Part shown: positions 1 to 7,642 of the stretch, piece by piece
How the letters are laid out: every line of letters begins with the position of its first letter
Position numbering within the stretch: the first letter of the stretch is position 1
Assembly: GCA_030614585.1 (NCBI GenBank)
Contig: JAUWTT010000085.1
Span: forward strand, 1 to 10,497
Direction of reading: 5' to 3'
DNA: 10,497 nt
From: Acidobacteriota bacterium
Lineage (GTDB): Bacteria > Acidobacteriota > UBA6911 > RPQK01 > JAPXNP01
Notes under the pieces: model-generated
What the model was told of the DNA's origin: nothing
What the model saw: only the letters and a program-made list of their open reading frames with translations
Database searches by the model: none
Position numbers and translations under genes: made by a program

Positions 1-42
1 CTGGAGAGGTAAAGTTAAGGTTGAGACTGACAAGAACAGAGC

Positions 43-1458
43 CTACTGGTTTGGAAGGTGTTTACGGACCGCCTCGAGGTTCATTCGGAATTCAGGTCTG
101 TCCGGTGCCAGGGCGACTGCAGCCCGGTACTCCTTGAAGGACTCTTCCCACATGTTCAGTCCAAAGTATATGTTTCCTAACAGGTTTCTTAACTCGGGAT
201 TGGAAGGACGTTCAACCCTCACCTGCTCGGCCAGTTGGCGAGCTCTTTCCAAATCGTTTTGCCGATACCAGTACCGGGCAGCCAGGTACATACCTACCGG
301 ATGATTGCTATCGATCTCTCTGAGTTTCTGAATATACTGAGAAGCTTGTTCCAACCTGTTAAGGCCAAGGTAAAGTTCGGCGAGGTAGCCATTAGCTGCC
401 CAGTTGCCAGGATTCGTTTCCAGCGCTTCCTTGAAGAACGCTTCGGCCTCTTCAGTGTCTCCCCGATTTAATGCGTCTTCACCTTTGCCTACCAGTTTAC
501 CTGCCTCGATTCGATCGTATTCTTCCTTCCGGTCAACCCCTGAAATCTGTTGAAATCTCTTCAGGCATTCCATCGCCTTTTCTCTATTTCGAGCTGCCTG
601 ATAGGCTCTTCCCAGCACATAGTAAATTTCCGGAAAGGTTTCCGCGTCAGACCGGGCCATCTCCAGATATCGGATCGCTTCATCAGGCTCTCCGAGCGCC
701 AGAGTAACCGCTCCCAGTTTCCAGAGGTACTCGGAATTTCCCTCGTCTTGCTGCACTGCCCTGGTGTAGGCCTCTTTGGCTCCCTCAGAGTCTCCGAGTT
801 GTTCCAAAATCCGACCCAACTCATAATAGGCTCCCGGGTTATTCTCGGGTTGCTTCGACAGGCATGTTTCAATGGATTTGCGTGCGCTTTCGTGATCCCC
901 CTTGACGTAGTAAACCTGGCCGCGGTTTAGATCAACCCGGGGATCCTCAGGATTTCTTCGGGCGAGGTGATCCAGAACCTTTAAAGCTCCATCATTAGAT
1001 CCGGCCCGGTAGAGCGTGTCGCTCATTACCCACGCCCAGGCGGTTGTCAGCTTTTCAATCTGTTCGTCATGCTGAAGTACCGCCAGGGATTCTACTGCAG
1101 CTTCGTTCTGGCCGAGATGCGTCAGGACATTGGCGTAGAGAATCGCATACTCGGGATTCTCCGGGGCCAGACTGACAGCCTCTTTCAGCTCGAAAGCTGC
1201 CCGAACCCAATTCTGGGTCTGGAAGTAGGCCAATCCGGTCAGGAAATAGCCATGTGCGTCCAACGGTCGGTCCTGTTTGTAACTGGTGAGCAGGGTGACG
1301 GCTTCTGAGATGCGGCCCTCTGAGATCATCTGGTTTGCCTGTTCCAAACGGTCGGGCGCCGTTTCCGCTTGCTGTCCGGAAAGAAAGGCCGTGCCGAATA
1401 ACGGGCTTGCCAGGACAAGTGCCAAGATCATCAGTACAGGTCTCACAGGATTGATCAT
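43..1458 (-). CDS. Exported TPR-repeat protein
   Basis: This 471-residue protein is built almost wholly of tetratricopeptide repeats behind a signal peptide. Residues 1-30 have a short basic start, a hydrophobic core (LMILALVLASPLFGTAF) and a polar stretch, so export or a membrane anchor is likely. Helical 34-residue repeats begin near residue 35 and run to the end. Clear units lie near 69-102, 207-240, 241-274, 275-308, 350-384 and 421-455, each with the usual Gly/Ala pattern and a closing Pro (for example LAPENP and LAPDRP). TPR arrays bind other proteins, and no catalytic domain is visible. I chose ATG at 1458 because it begins a clean signal peptide; the frame also opens at TTG 1473, which has a poor ribosome-binding site. 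The gene follows the oxidoreductase gene by 107 nt on the same strand and may be co-transcribed. The specific function is unknown. Confidence 0.85.
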   Translation of the reverse strand: MINPVRPVLMILALVLASPLFGTAFLSGQQAETAPDRLEQANQMISEGRISEAVTLLTSYKQDRPLDAHGYFLTGLAYFQTQNWVRAAFELKEAVSLAPENPEYAILYANVLTHLGQNEAAVESLAVLQHDEQIEKLTTAWAWVMSDTLYRAGSNDGALKVLDHLARRNPEDPRVDLNRGQVYYVKGDHESARKSIETCLSKQPENNPGAYYELGRILEQLGDSEGAKEAYTRAVQQDEGNSEYLWKLGAVTLALGEPDEAIRYLEMARSDAETFPEIYYVLGRAYQAARNREKAMECLKRFQQISGVDRKEEYDRIEAGKLVGKGEDALNRGDTEEAEAFFKEALETNPGNWAANGYLAELYLGLNRLEQASQYIQKLREIDSNHPVGMYLAARYWYRQNDLERARQLAEQVRVERPSNPELRNLLGNIYFGLNMWEESFKEYRAAVALAPDRPEFRMNLEAVRKHLPNQ

Positions 1459-1565
1459 ACGCTTTCCCAACAAAATGATCGGCTTTGTTTAGTAGGTACC
1501 GACCCCCCGGAACTAGGAAGGCGGTTCCTCCGAGTGGCCAGGCTACAGAGGCTCTTCGTGACTCT

Positions 1566-2540
1566 TCACACGACGGGTAATTCCCACCCTTCGCTGTACA
1601 CAGACCGTTCCATCGCTTCGAGAGTCGAGACTGTTCGGAGAATGCTTTCGTGGCTTCGAGGCTCTTTCCCGGTTTGAAACATGCGGACGATTGCAGAATA
1701 GGTCCACAATCGATCATCTTCATCGCTACCGGGCTTGACTTCTCTCAGTCCTTCGCCGGTTAGGCAATAGACATACCAACCCTTGGCGAGGATGGCCGTC
1801 GCCAGGCCACCTGAACTGAATTTAAACTGAAACGTCGTGTGTGGACCATGGCGTGTGGCCCGTACCGCCATCACATCGTCTCCGAAAAGTTTGAAAAGAC
1901 GTTCCACCAGATGGACTCCGTAAAAGAAGATACCTCCATATTTGCTGTTGATACCCGCGGGTCCGGTGACAATGATGGATGAGATCTCCCCCAAATCCTC
2001 TACCTGCTTCCGCATAGCGTCAATAGTTGGGCCAAATCCAAGAGTACTTAGACAGGTAATGGGAGTTCCGTACTTCTCAGCCAGGTCCAGAATGTGGCGG
2101 GCCTCGGCGGTTCGATAGGTGAAAGGCTTGTCGATGAAGGTGGGAATTCCGGCTCTCAGGAATGGTTCCGCTGCGGCAGCATGATATTTGGCGTGGCGGT
2201 GATCAATGATGACCGCATCGACTGCGCCAAGCAACTCCTCCTGCCGTTTTACGATTTTAGGGATCGAACCGGCCTGGGCAGCTTTTTGAGCGAATTCTTC
2301 TGTTTCGCCCCATACAGCAACTACCTCGACACCTGGAAACGCCTTCTGTTGATTAAAGGTCTCTCCAAATCGAATTGTATGGCTGTTTTCTGCACCAATA
2401 ATTCCGATCCTGATTCGTTTCCCTGTGCCCACGTCCAGTTCCTGCCGGTTTTCCGGCGAACCCTTGACTGTGTTTGCGGCAGCGGCACCCGCGAGAACTC
2501 CCAATCCTGCGCCCCATACAAATTGACGGCGATTCTGCAT
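1566..2540 (-). CDS. Tat-exported Gfo/Idh/MocA family oxidoreductase
   Basis: This 324-residue protein is a probable NAD(P)-dependent sugar or polyol oxidoreductase. The N-terminus MQNRRQF followed by a Gly/Ala-rich hydrophobic stretch (residues 8-24) matches a twin-arginine signal, implying export in folded form. The Rossmann domain starts near residue 43 with GIIGAENSH (46-54), a variant of the usual GxGxxG/A dinucleotide loop. The family EKP motif appears as DKP (137-139), with the conserved lysine at 138. A C-terminal alpha/beta domain follows, with YGVHLVE (207-213) holding the histidine typical of the family active site. The length is slightly below the family norm of about 340-400. The ATG at 2540 is preceded by GGAGG at 8 nt and places the twin arginine at the true N-terminus; an upstream in-frame ATG at 2561 would add seven residues. 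The substrate cannot be read from the sequence. Confidence 0.88.
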   Translation of the reverse strand: MQNRRQFVWGAGLGVLAGAAAANTVKGSPENRQELDVGTGKRIRIGIIGAENSHTIRFGETFNQQKAFPGVEVVAVWGETEEFAQKAAQAGSIPKIVKRQEELLGAVDAVIIDHRHAKYHAAAAEPFLRAGIPTFIDKPFTYRTAEARHILDLAEKYGTPITCLSTLGFGPTIDAMRKQVEDLGEISSIIVTGPAGINSKYGGIFFYGVHLVERLFKLFGDDVMAVRATRHGPHTTFQFKFSSGGLATAILAKGWYVYCLTGEGLREVKPGSDEDDRLWTYSAIVRMFQTGKEPRSHESILRTVSTLEAMERSVYSEGWELPVV

Positions 2541-2742
2541 GCTTATATCCTCCAACTCCACTATTATGTGACCCTTAAAAGAGGAAGGGAAGTACTGGTC
2601 TGAAAATCAGCTCAAAATGGACTTGAAGTTTACCTGAGCATGTTGTTTCTTTTTGCTGTAACCGGTTTCAAATCACGGGATCAGTGAGTCAGTTCAGCTC
2701 AAGGATGGTGGTTAGCCATTAGCCTGGAATAAGGAGTTAAGA
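2541..2742. promoter_or_regulatory. Divergent intergenic region
   Basis: This 202-nt gap separates the divergent oxidoreductase and M28 peptidase genes, so it must hold promoters for both directions unless one gene is read from further away. It contains a 9-nt direct repeat, TCAGCTCAA, at 2607-2615 and 2694-2702, each copy followed closely by ATGG. A tandem TTAGCC pair lies at 2712-2717 and 2719-2724. On the minus strand CATAAT (2563-2568) is one base from a -10 consensus, but the matching -35 position is poor. I could not pick a convincing sigma70 promoter for the plus strand. The regulatory role comes from gene orientation; the individual elements are unproven. Confidence 0.5.
2549..2553 (-). 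promoter_or_regulatory. Ribosome-binding site fixing the oxidoreductase start
   Basis: On the minus strand GGAGG sits 8 nt before ATG 2540. This supports the start that exposes the twin-arginine signal over the in-frame ATG at 2561. Confidence 0.75.
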
Positions 2743-4032
2743 ATGATCGATAGAGCAGAAAAAGTGAGCGGCGATTTGTGTATGGAAACGATTAGAACCC
2801 TTGAGAACATCGGTATACGGGTGGCAGGAACAGAAGGTGAAAAGGCAGGTGCCGACTGGATCGAAGGCCGTTTCCAGGAGTTGGGTCTCTCCAACATCCA
2901 GCAGCAGGAGTTCCCTTGCCTCACCTTTGGACATAGCGTCTGCGAATTATCGGTGGGGGATGGCAGCCACTGGAGACGAATCGAAAGCGAACCTGCTGCA
3001 CACTCGCCTTCAACCGAGGGGACTCTGGAAGGTCAACTGGTGTTTATTGAGAAGATTCCTCACTCCACCAGAGAAGCAGAGAGCCGATTGAAGGGCAAGA
3101 TTGGACTGGTGTATGCATCAGTGCTTTTCGAATTGGCGAGGTTCAAAAGGGTCATGGAAGCGCGTCCGGCGGCTCTGTTGATAGTCGATGACAAAGTCCC
3201 TTTTGACTGGACCGTAGCAGTCGGGTTTCCCCGGTACTGGATCGATTTCATCACCTGTCCGGTGGTAAACATTCCCTATATGACAGCCTGGGAAGTTGTT
3301 AGGAACCAGGAGACGTTTGTTCGTCTTGAGCTCGACTCCTTTGTCAGAGACGCGGTGTCTCAGAATGTCATCGCAGAGATCAGAGGACAGACAGATGAAG
3401 CAATCGTGATCTCAGGACACCATGACTCGGTCGGAAACAATCCCGGAGCCGACGACAACCTGACTGGAGTCGCTTCGATTATTGAACTGGCCAGAGTCTT
3501 TGCCGGCAGCAGGCCACGGCGCACGCTCCGTTTCATTTCTTACGGGGCAGAAGAACAGCTGTCCGAAGGTGCCCGGCACTTTGCCACCTCGGTTCAAGAT
3601 GCCGAGAAGATCCAACTTGGGATCAATATTGATGCAGTCGGTGCCTGGATGGGGAACACGGAGCTTTTTTGCACCGGATCAAGATCCCTGCGGGCACTCG
3701 TTGAAAGGGTCAACCGGGAGACTGGTTTCCCTGGGCAGGTACTCACTGAAATATGCCCATTCAGCGACCATTTTCCTCTGAATGTGATAGGAGTTCCGAC
3801 CGTCTGGTACTATCGTCCTACCTTTGTGGCAGCCCGCCATTTCCACCATAGTTCCCGGGAGACTGTAGACGTTATCTCTCCGAGAGTTCTTGAAGCAACC
3901 CTCAGAAATCAGGTTGCGCTTTTGGAACGAGTAGCCAATCAGGACCCCTTGCCGTTCGACCGGACAATTTCGCTATCTCAGAAGAAGACGCTTAAGAAAT
4001 TTGCCCTCGATTGGATGGGAATTGAGATCTAA
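2743..4032 (+). CDS. M28 family zinc metallopeptidase (aminopeptidase-like)
   Basis: This 429-residue protein is a co-catalytic two-zinc peptidase of family M28, expected to remove N-terminal residues from peptides. All expected metal and catalytic positions are visible: H226 and D228 in GHHDS, bridging D237 in GADDN, the catalytic and ligand pair E270-E271 in YGAEEQ, D297 in NIDAVG, and H369 in HHSSRET near the C-terminus. Residues about 90-200 form an insert resembling a protease-associated (PA) domain, including KGKIGLVYA and AALLIVDD. No signal peptide or membrane segment is seen at the N-terminus (MIDRAEKVSGDLC), so the enzyme looks cytoplasmic, whereas many M28 enzymes are exported. AAGGAG lies 6-7 nt before the ATG. 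It is the only plus-strand gene here and probably a single-gene unit. Substrate specificity is unknown, and non-peptidase M28 relatives exist. Confidence 0.92.
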   Translation: MIDRAEKVSGDLCMETIRTLENIGIRVAGTEGEKAGADWIEGRFQELGLSNIQQQEFPCLTFGHSVCELSVGDGSHWRRIESEPAAHSPSTEGTLEGQLVFIEKIPHSTREAESRLKGKIGLVYASVLFELARFKRVMEARPAALLIVDDKVPFDWTVAVGFPRYWIDFITCPVVNIPYMTAWEVVRNQETFVRLELDSFVRDAVSQNVIAEIRGQTDEAIVISGHHDSVGNNPGADDNLTGVASIIELARVFAGSRPRRTLRFISYGAEEQLSEGARHFATSVQDAEKIQLGINIDAVGAWMGNTELFCTGSRSLRALVERVNRETGFPGQVLTEICPFSDHFPLNVIGVPTVWYYRPTFVAARHFHHSSRETVDVISPRVLEATLRNQVALLERVANQDPLPFDRTISLSQKKTLKKFALDWMGIEI

Positions 4033-4072
4033 TCCGGTTGTCTTCCGTGCAATGCTATCTCGAAGGTGAATA

Positions 4073-6445
4073 TCAATTCGGAACACGGATTAGTTCAATT
4101 GTGTCACCTGACAACCGCTCAACTTGAAGAATCCCCTCCGGACTAGCCAGGTAGTCTTGCTCTCCGGCTAGGTAGGATCCGTTAGGTTCAGCATCCAGGA
4201 CCAGAAGACGCTTCCCTCCCCGAACCGGGATTGTCATCTGGCTCAGCGAGTGGGGACGGTGAGCGAAAACAAGGATATCGGATCCTACACGGAGAACATG
4301 GACAGTGTCATCTGACTGAATAAGATCGCATTCCGGTGTCTTCTTAGGTCTTTCCTTCAGGCGAGGGGACAGCACGGTCAGAAATCGAGTTTCGATGCCC
4401 TTGATTTTCGGTTCCGTTTCGAGCCGCCATTCGTCCACTCGCAGCCCCGCTCCTTTACGGGAGGACCCTTCGATAAGGTTTTCTCCGTCAAAGCCGTCAG
4501 ACTGATCACCATCCGCTTCTACATAAAAGCTGAAGTCAGGTCCTCCGATCTTTAGGACTCGTACCTCTTGGGGTAGCAAAAGTTGGACATTCATCCGGCC
4601 GTTTCCCTCTTCCCACCAGAATTTCCGGTCATTACTCTCCAAGATCCCGTTTTCCGGTGATCCCGTCAGAAGGTGTTCACGCGCTGAAAGCGGTTTACTC
4701 AGACAATGGAGGAGGTGCTTAACAAGAAGACCTGGGTCGCTTGTCTCAACCCTGTCGTAGACAATGAACGTTTCCTGGGGACGAAGGTAAAGAAACTGCC
4801 GCGTGACAAGCTTTGCCTTGGCCAGGTTGCCCGGTTCGGCGAAGTAGCCTGAATTATAGGATTTTGTGATGTCGGCAGCGATGTAGTCGTATCGACCGGG
4901 GACGCTTTCCCAGCTTGTGATCTCGGCGCGCTCCAGGTAGCGGCCGTTCTCGAGCTGCCGGCGATAGTGGTCCAAGTTGACACAATCGAATCCAGTAGGG
5001 GAGATCACGCGCTGTCCGCCGCTTACCCAGGGCCACCATTCCTGCTTTCGTCTCAACCAGTTGCTGTACTCACCCGGTGCCAGTATGAGGAGGCTGTTGG
5101 ACGACACAGTTTGCACCTGATAACCCAAGCGATGCTTTTGGTAATAACTGCCGTAGTAACCTGTCTGGGGCATGAGATTCCCACCCCTTTGAATGGTGAA
5201 GCTGCCTGTATCGTAATGATCGTGATGAGCCAGAAGATCACCTGCTTTGAAGCTGGCAAAAAGCTCATCAGGATCACCCCACTCTCCTCTGAAAAAGGCA
5301 ACACCATAACTATTCCGTCCGAAGAGCATTGCCTGGGGTAAATGGATTCTCAACCACAGTTCCGGTTCTTCGGGATTGTATTCTTCCTTTGGAGGGCGCA
5401 CAGCGGGGTCATAAGAAAGAGCGGCGTACCAGTAGTATTTTCGCTTGCCGTAAGGGTCCGGCGACCGGTTGCGAAAATAGTCGCCACCAGCTGCAACAGC
5501 GGGATCTCTTGAAAGTCTTGCATAGTAGTCACAAGTCAGGGTCCACCAACCCGTATCGCCCAAGTGAAGAGAGCCGGAGGAATCTCCGTACGGCTCGAAC
5601 ACTCCGTTTGGGCCGTATTGGTAGATCTGCCAAAGCCCTATGGTTCTCATGACTTCCCGGATATCCAGATCCCCGATTCGGTCGAGACCAGTTGAGGTTA
5701 TGACGCAATCAGATGCCAATGCAAAAGGACCGGCACGATTGTAAATCCAGTAGCTTGCACCTTCGGGCCATCCTTCACTGAAACGCAGGGCCCGCATCGA
5801 CTCGAGCCAATGGGCCAGCGCTCGTTGAAGTTCCTTTTCCATTCCGGGTTCCTCGGCGAGGGCCAAGGCAGCGATCATCACACCGTTGGCTGCCTGGTTC
5901 CGGCCGTGCCAGAGAGCCATGTAGCCGGTGTCCAGTCCATTCAGTTCCGTATTGATCCGTTCTCGAATCCCTGCTGCAACATGACGCTTTCTTGAGTCGT
6001 CGAAGAATGGATGATGGAACAACCAATCATAGGCGAGGGCATATGACCAGACCTTGCTGTAGTAAGGTTCGCCACTCTTGTCGAGCGGTTCTTGCAGCAT
6101 TTGGTCAATCGCCGCCCGGGCGAAACGGTCTTCCCCCGAAACGATCCAGCAGGCGGCATTCGCGGCCGGGTGTTGGTCCTGAGGATCTACGGCCAAGGCC
6201 TTCTGAAGGATCGATTGAAGAGTGTCGTCTGTGCGATAAAGCTCTCGAATCTGCTGAAAACTTCTCCCTGGTCCTGGTCGGGAATCCGGACGAAAGATAC
6301 ATCTGGGATGATCCGAAGCTACCTTGAGCTCGATGTTAGTGGCAGGTGGGAAGCTGACCGGCAGTTCTCGTTGAGTTCCGCCAAAGCCGCCATGGGTAAT
6401 GGTGATAAGAAGAACAGCTGTCTTCACGAGGACCCCGGAATCCAT
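4073..6445 (-). CDS. Heparinase II/III-like protein (putative polysaccharide lyase)
   Basis: This 790-residue protein has the two-part layout of heparinase II/III-type lyases: an alpha-helical toroid (about 60-330) followed by beta-sandwich domains (about 370-790). Lyase-like marks in the helical part include WHGRNQAANG (179-188) and the aromatic, Gly-rich segment EGWPEGASYWIY (224-235). The sandwich opens with AHHDHYDTGSF (406-416), the His-rich motif of the family, followed by a Gly-Tyr-Tyr segment (429-431). Residues 8-24 are hydrophobic and suggest a signal peptide, so a periplasmic or secreted location is likely. The usual metal-site Asp and the later His of the HNT motif are not obvious: Q427 and SSNS (448-451) stand there. 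It starts 31 nt after the TPR/regulatory-domain gene and is the last gene of the probable operon. The substrate is unknown; a catalytically altered or non-lyase member is possible. Confidence 0.8.
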   Translation of the reverse strand: MDSGVLVKTAVLLITITHGGFGGTQRELPVSFPPATNIELKVASDHPRCIFRPDSRPGPGRSFQQIRELYRTDDTLQSILQKALAVDPQDQHPAANAACWIVSGEDRFARAAIDQMLQEPLDKSGEPYYSKVWSYALAYDWLFHHPFFDDSRKRHVAAGIRERINTELNGLDTGYMALWHGRNQAANGVMIAALALAEEPGMEKELQRALAHWLESMRALRFSEGWPEGASYWIYNRAGPFALASDCVITSTGLDRIGDLDIREVMRTIGLWQIYQYGPNGVFEPYGDSSGSLHLGDTGWWTLTCDYYARLSRDPAVAAGGDYFRNRSPDPYGKRKYYWYAALSYDPAVRPPKEEYNPEEPELWLRIHLPQAMLFGRNSYGVAFFRGEWGDPDELFASFKAGDLLAHHDHYDTGSFTIQRGGNLMPQTGYYGSYYQKHRLGYQVQTVSSNSLLILAPGEYSNWLRRKQEWWPWVSGGQRVISPTGFDCVNLDHYRRQLENGRYLERAEITSWESVPGRYDYIAADITKSYNSGYFAEPGNLAKAKLVTRQFLYLRPQETFIVYDRVETSDPGLLVKHLLHCLSKPLSAREHLLTGSPENGILESNDRKFWWEEGNGRMNVQLLLPQEVRVLKIGGPDFSFYVEADGDQSDGFDGENLIEGSSRKGAGLRVDEWRLETEPKIKGIETRFLTVLSPRLKERPKKTPECDLIQSDDTVHVLRVGSDILVFAHRPHSLSQMTIPVRGGKRLLVLDAEPNGSYLAGEQDYLASPEGILQVERLSGDTIELIRVPN

Positions 6446-6476
6446 GGTTACGTTCCCCTATTGCAGCTGGAAGAAT

Positions 6477-7547
6477 TCACTCCAATTTACCCTGGGATTT
6501 CCATCCTTCCAGTTGCTCTCGAGCTGCTGCAGCTGCACGTGAGTCCGGTTCGAGTTCCAGGTATCGGCGGAAATTCTCGGCTGCCTGGCCAATCATTTCC
6601 GCCTGAGCATAGATGTCGCCTAGAACGTAGAGTGCTCGGGGGAACCGTTCCAGATCCTGGCTTTCGATAACGAAGGTCAGGTCCTCTCCAGCCGCTCGGA
6701 GGCTCCCTAGTGCTGCATGAGCCAGGCCTCGGTAATAATGTGCCTCGGCGGAATCTGGTGCGAGGCCAATCAACTTGTCGGTTATCTTAATGACCTCATC
6801 AGCTTGACCCTGTTGTAATGCCAGCAGTGCCAGACTTAACGCCGGGGGGATCAAGGTCGGATCTGCTTCCAGGGAACTGCTGAACGACGAGTGTGCATCT
6901 GAGAGATTTCCCAGTCGGGCCTGGGTTTCACCGAGCAGATTCCAGGCATCTGCAAATCCGGGGTACTCCTCAACAGCAGCTTCCAGTTTCTTGGAGGCCT
7001 CTTCCAGGTTGGGGGTATCCTTGGACAGTTCCTCCTGGGCTGCCTCGTAAGCTTTTCGAGCCTTCTTCGGGGCGGTTCCCGTAGTGGAGCTGACTAGGGT
7101 TCCCGCAGGTCCATCCAGCGGGTAAAGCACTATCTCTCCTACATCTGGATTTTCAAAGACAGAGCGTCGTCCCAGATTGATCGAACTTGATTTAAATCCC
7201 TCCAGAGAAGCCCGCACCTCGCAATTCATCAGGTTGACATGGCTGCGATCTTCTCCTCTGGCTCCAACCGGCGCATTGGGGGTTGGGCTCCTGGAGTCAG
7301 TGGCGCTGATCGCGAATGCCTGGTCTCCCCCGACTCTGAAACTGAAGGTGCCGTCAGGCTTTGTGAAACCTTGGGGTTGGGTCTTTCCACTGCAGACCAT
7401 TTCGATTCTCGCTCGGTCGGGGAGCGGCCTTCCGTCTTCGATTACTACTACCCCTGAAAGGGTTAAGGCTCTGAACTCCGTTTGTCCGAGTATCGACCCG
7501 AAAAATGGAATTACCAATAGATACAACCAGACTTTCAGTGGATTCAT
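6477..7547 (-). CDS. Secreted carboxypeptidase-regulatory-like / TPR protein
   Basis: This 356-residue protein has three parts. Residues 1-22 are a signal peptide (MNPLKVWLYLLVIPFFGSIL). Residues 27-145 form a beta-rich carboxypeptidase-regulatory-like domain, recognised from SGVVVIEDGRPLP, then GFTKPDGTFSFRV and a closing VGEIVLYPL. After a Thr/Ser/Pro linker (about 145-160), residues 162-345 hold about five TPR units, for example AWNLLGETQARLGNLSDA, YYRGLAHAALGSLRAA and ALYVLGDIYAQAEMIGQA. The beta domain and repeats suggest an envelope binding or scaffold role; no enzyme motif is seen. I chose ATG 7547, with GGAGG 6 nt upstream, because it begins the signal peptide. The open frame extends 33 codons further up to 7646, but that segment is Arg/Pro-rich and unlikely to be translated. 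The gene lies 95 nt after the aminotransferase gene. This domain pairing is common in Acidobacteriota. Confidence 0.85.
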   Translation of the reverse strand: MNPLKVWLYLLVIPFFGSILGQTEFRALTLSGVVVIEDGRPLPDRARIEMVCSGKTQPQGFTKPDGTFSFRVGGDQAFAISATDSRSPTPNAPVGARGEDRSHVNLMNCEVRASLEGFKSSSINLGRRSVFENPDVGEIVLYPLDGPAGTLVSSTTGTAPKKARKAYEAAQEELSKDTPNLEEASKKLEAAVEEYPGFADAWNLLGETQARLGNLSDAHSSFSSSLEADPTLIPPALSLALLALQQGQADEVIKITDKLIGLAPDSAEAHYYRGLAHAALGSLRAAGEDLTFVIESQDLERFPRALYVLGDIYAQAEMIGQAAENFRRYLELEPDSRAAAAAREQLEGWKSQGKLE

Positions 7548-7553
7548 ATCAAT

Positions 7554-7558
7554 CCTCC
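7554..7558 (-). promoter_or_regulatory. Ribosome-binding site fixing the TPR/regulatory-domain protein start
   Basis: On the minus strand GGAGG lies 6 nt before ATG 7547. It decides for the start that begins the signal peptide and against the longer frame opening at 7646, which would overlap the aminotransferase stop. Confidence 0.75.
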
Positions 7559-7642
7559 GGACTCTTTCAACCGGTCCTGTTCGTCTTCCATAAGGTAATT
7601 TCGGCCTTATTGGCCCAGGATCCTGCCGGTTGTAGCGTGCGG

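Noticed and set aside
1067..1723. 218-codon minus-strand frame across the oxidoreductase-TPR junction
   Set aside because: It is out of frame with both real genes. Its translation looks random, while the two flanking frames carry clear domains.
2563..2568. CATAAT as the -10 box of the oxidoreductase promoter
   Set aside because: It is one base from consensus, but the hexamer 17 nt upstream (TTCCCT) matches the -35 poorly. It is noted only within the intergenic entry.
4033..4072. Possible shared terminator between the convergent M28 and heparinase-like genes
   Set aside because: The 40-nt gap has no stable stem with a T-rich tail. Termination may depend on Rho or occur inside the opposing gene.
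6092..6670. 192-codon plus-strand open frame spanning the end of the TPR gene and the start of the heparinase-like gene
   Set aside because: It is antisense to two convincing minus-strand genes, including their short junction, and shows no domain-like composition.
7603..7615. Small hairpin GGCC-TTATT-GGCC between the aminotransferase and TPR/regulatory-domain genes
   Set aside because: The stem is only four pairs and no T-run follows on either strand, so it does not qualify as an intrinsic terminator.
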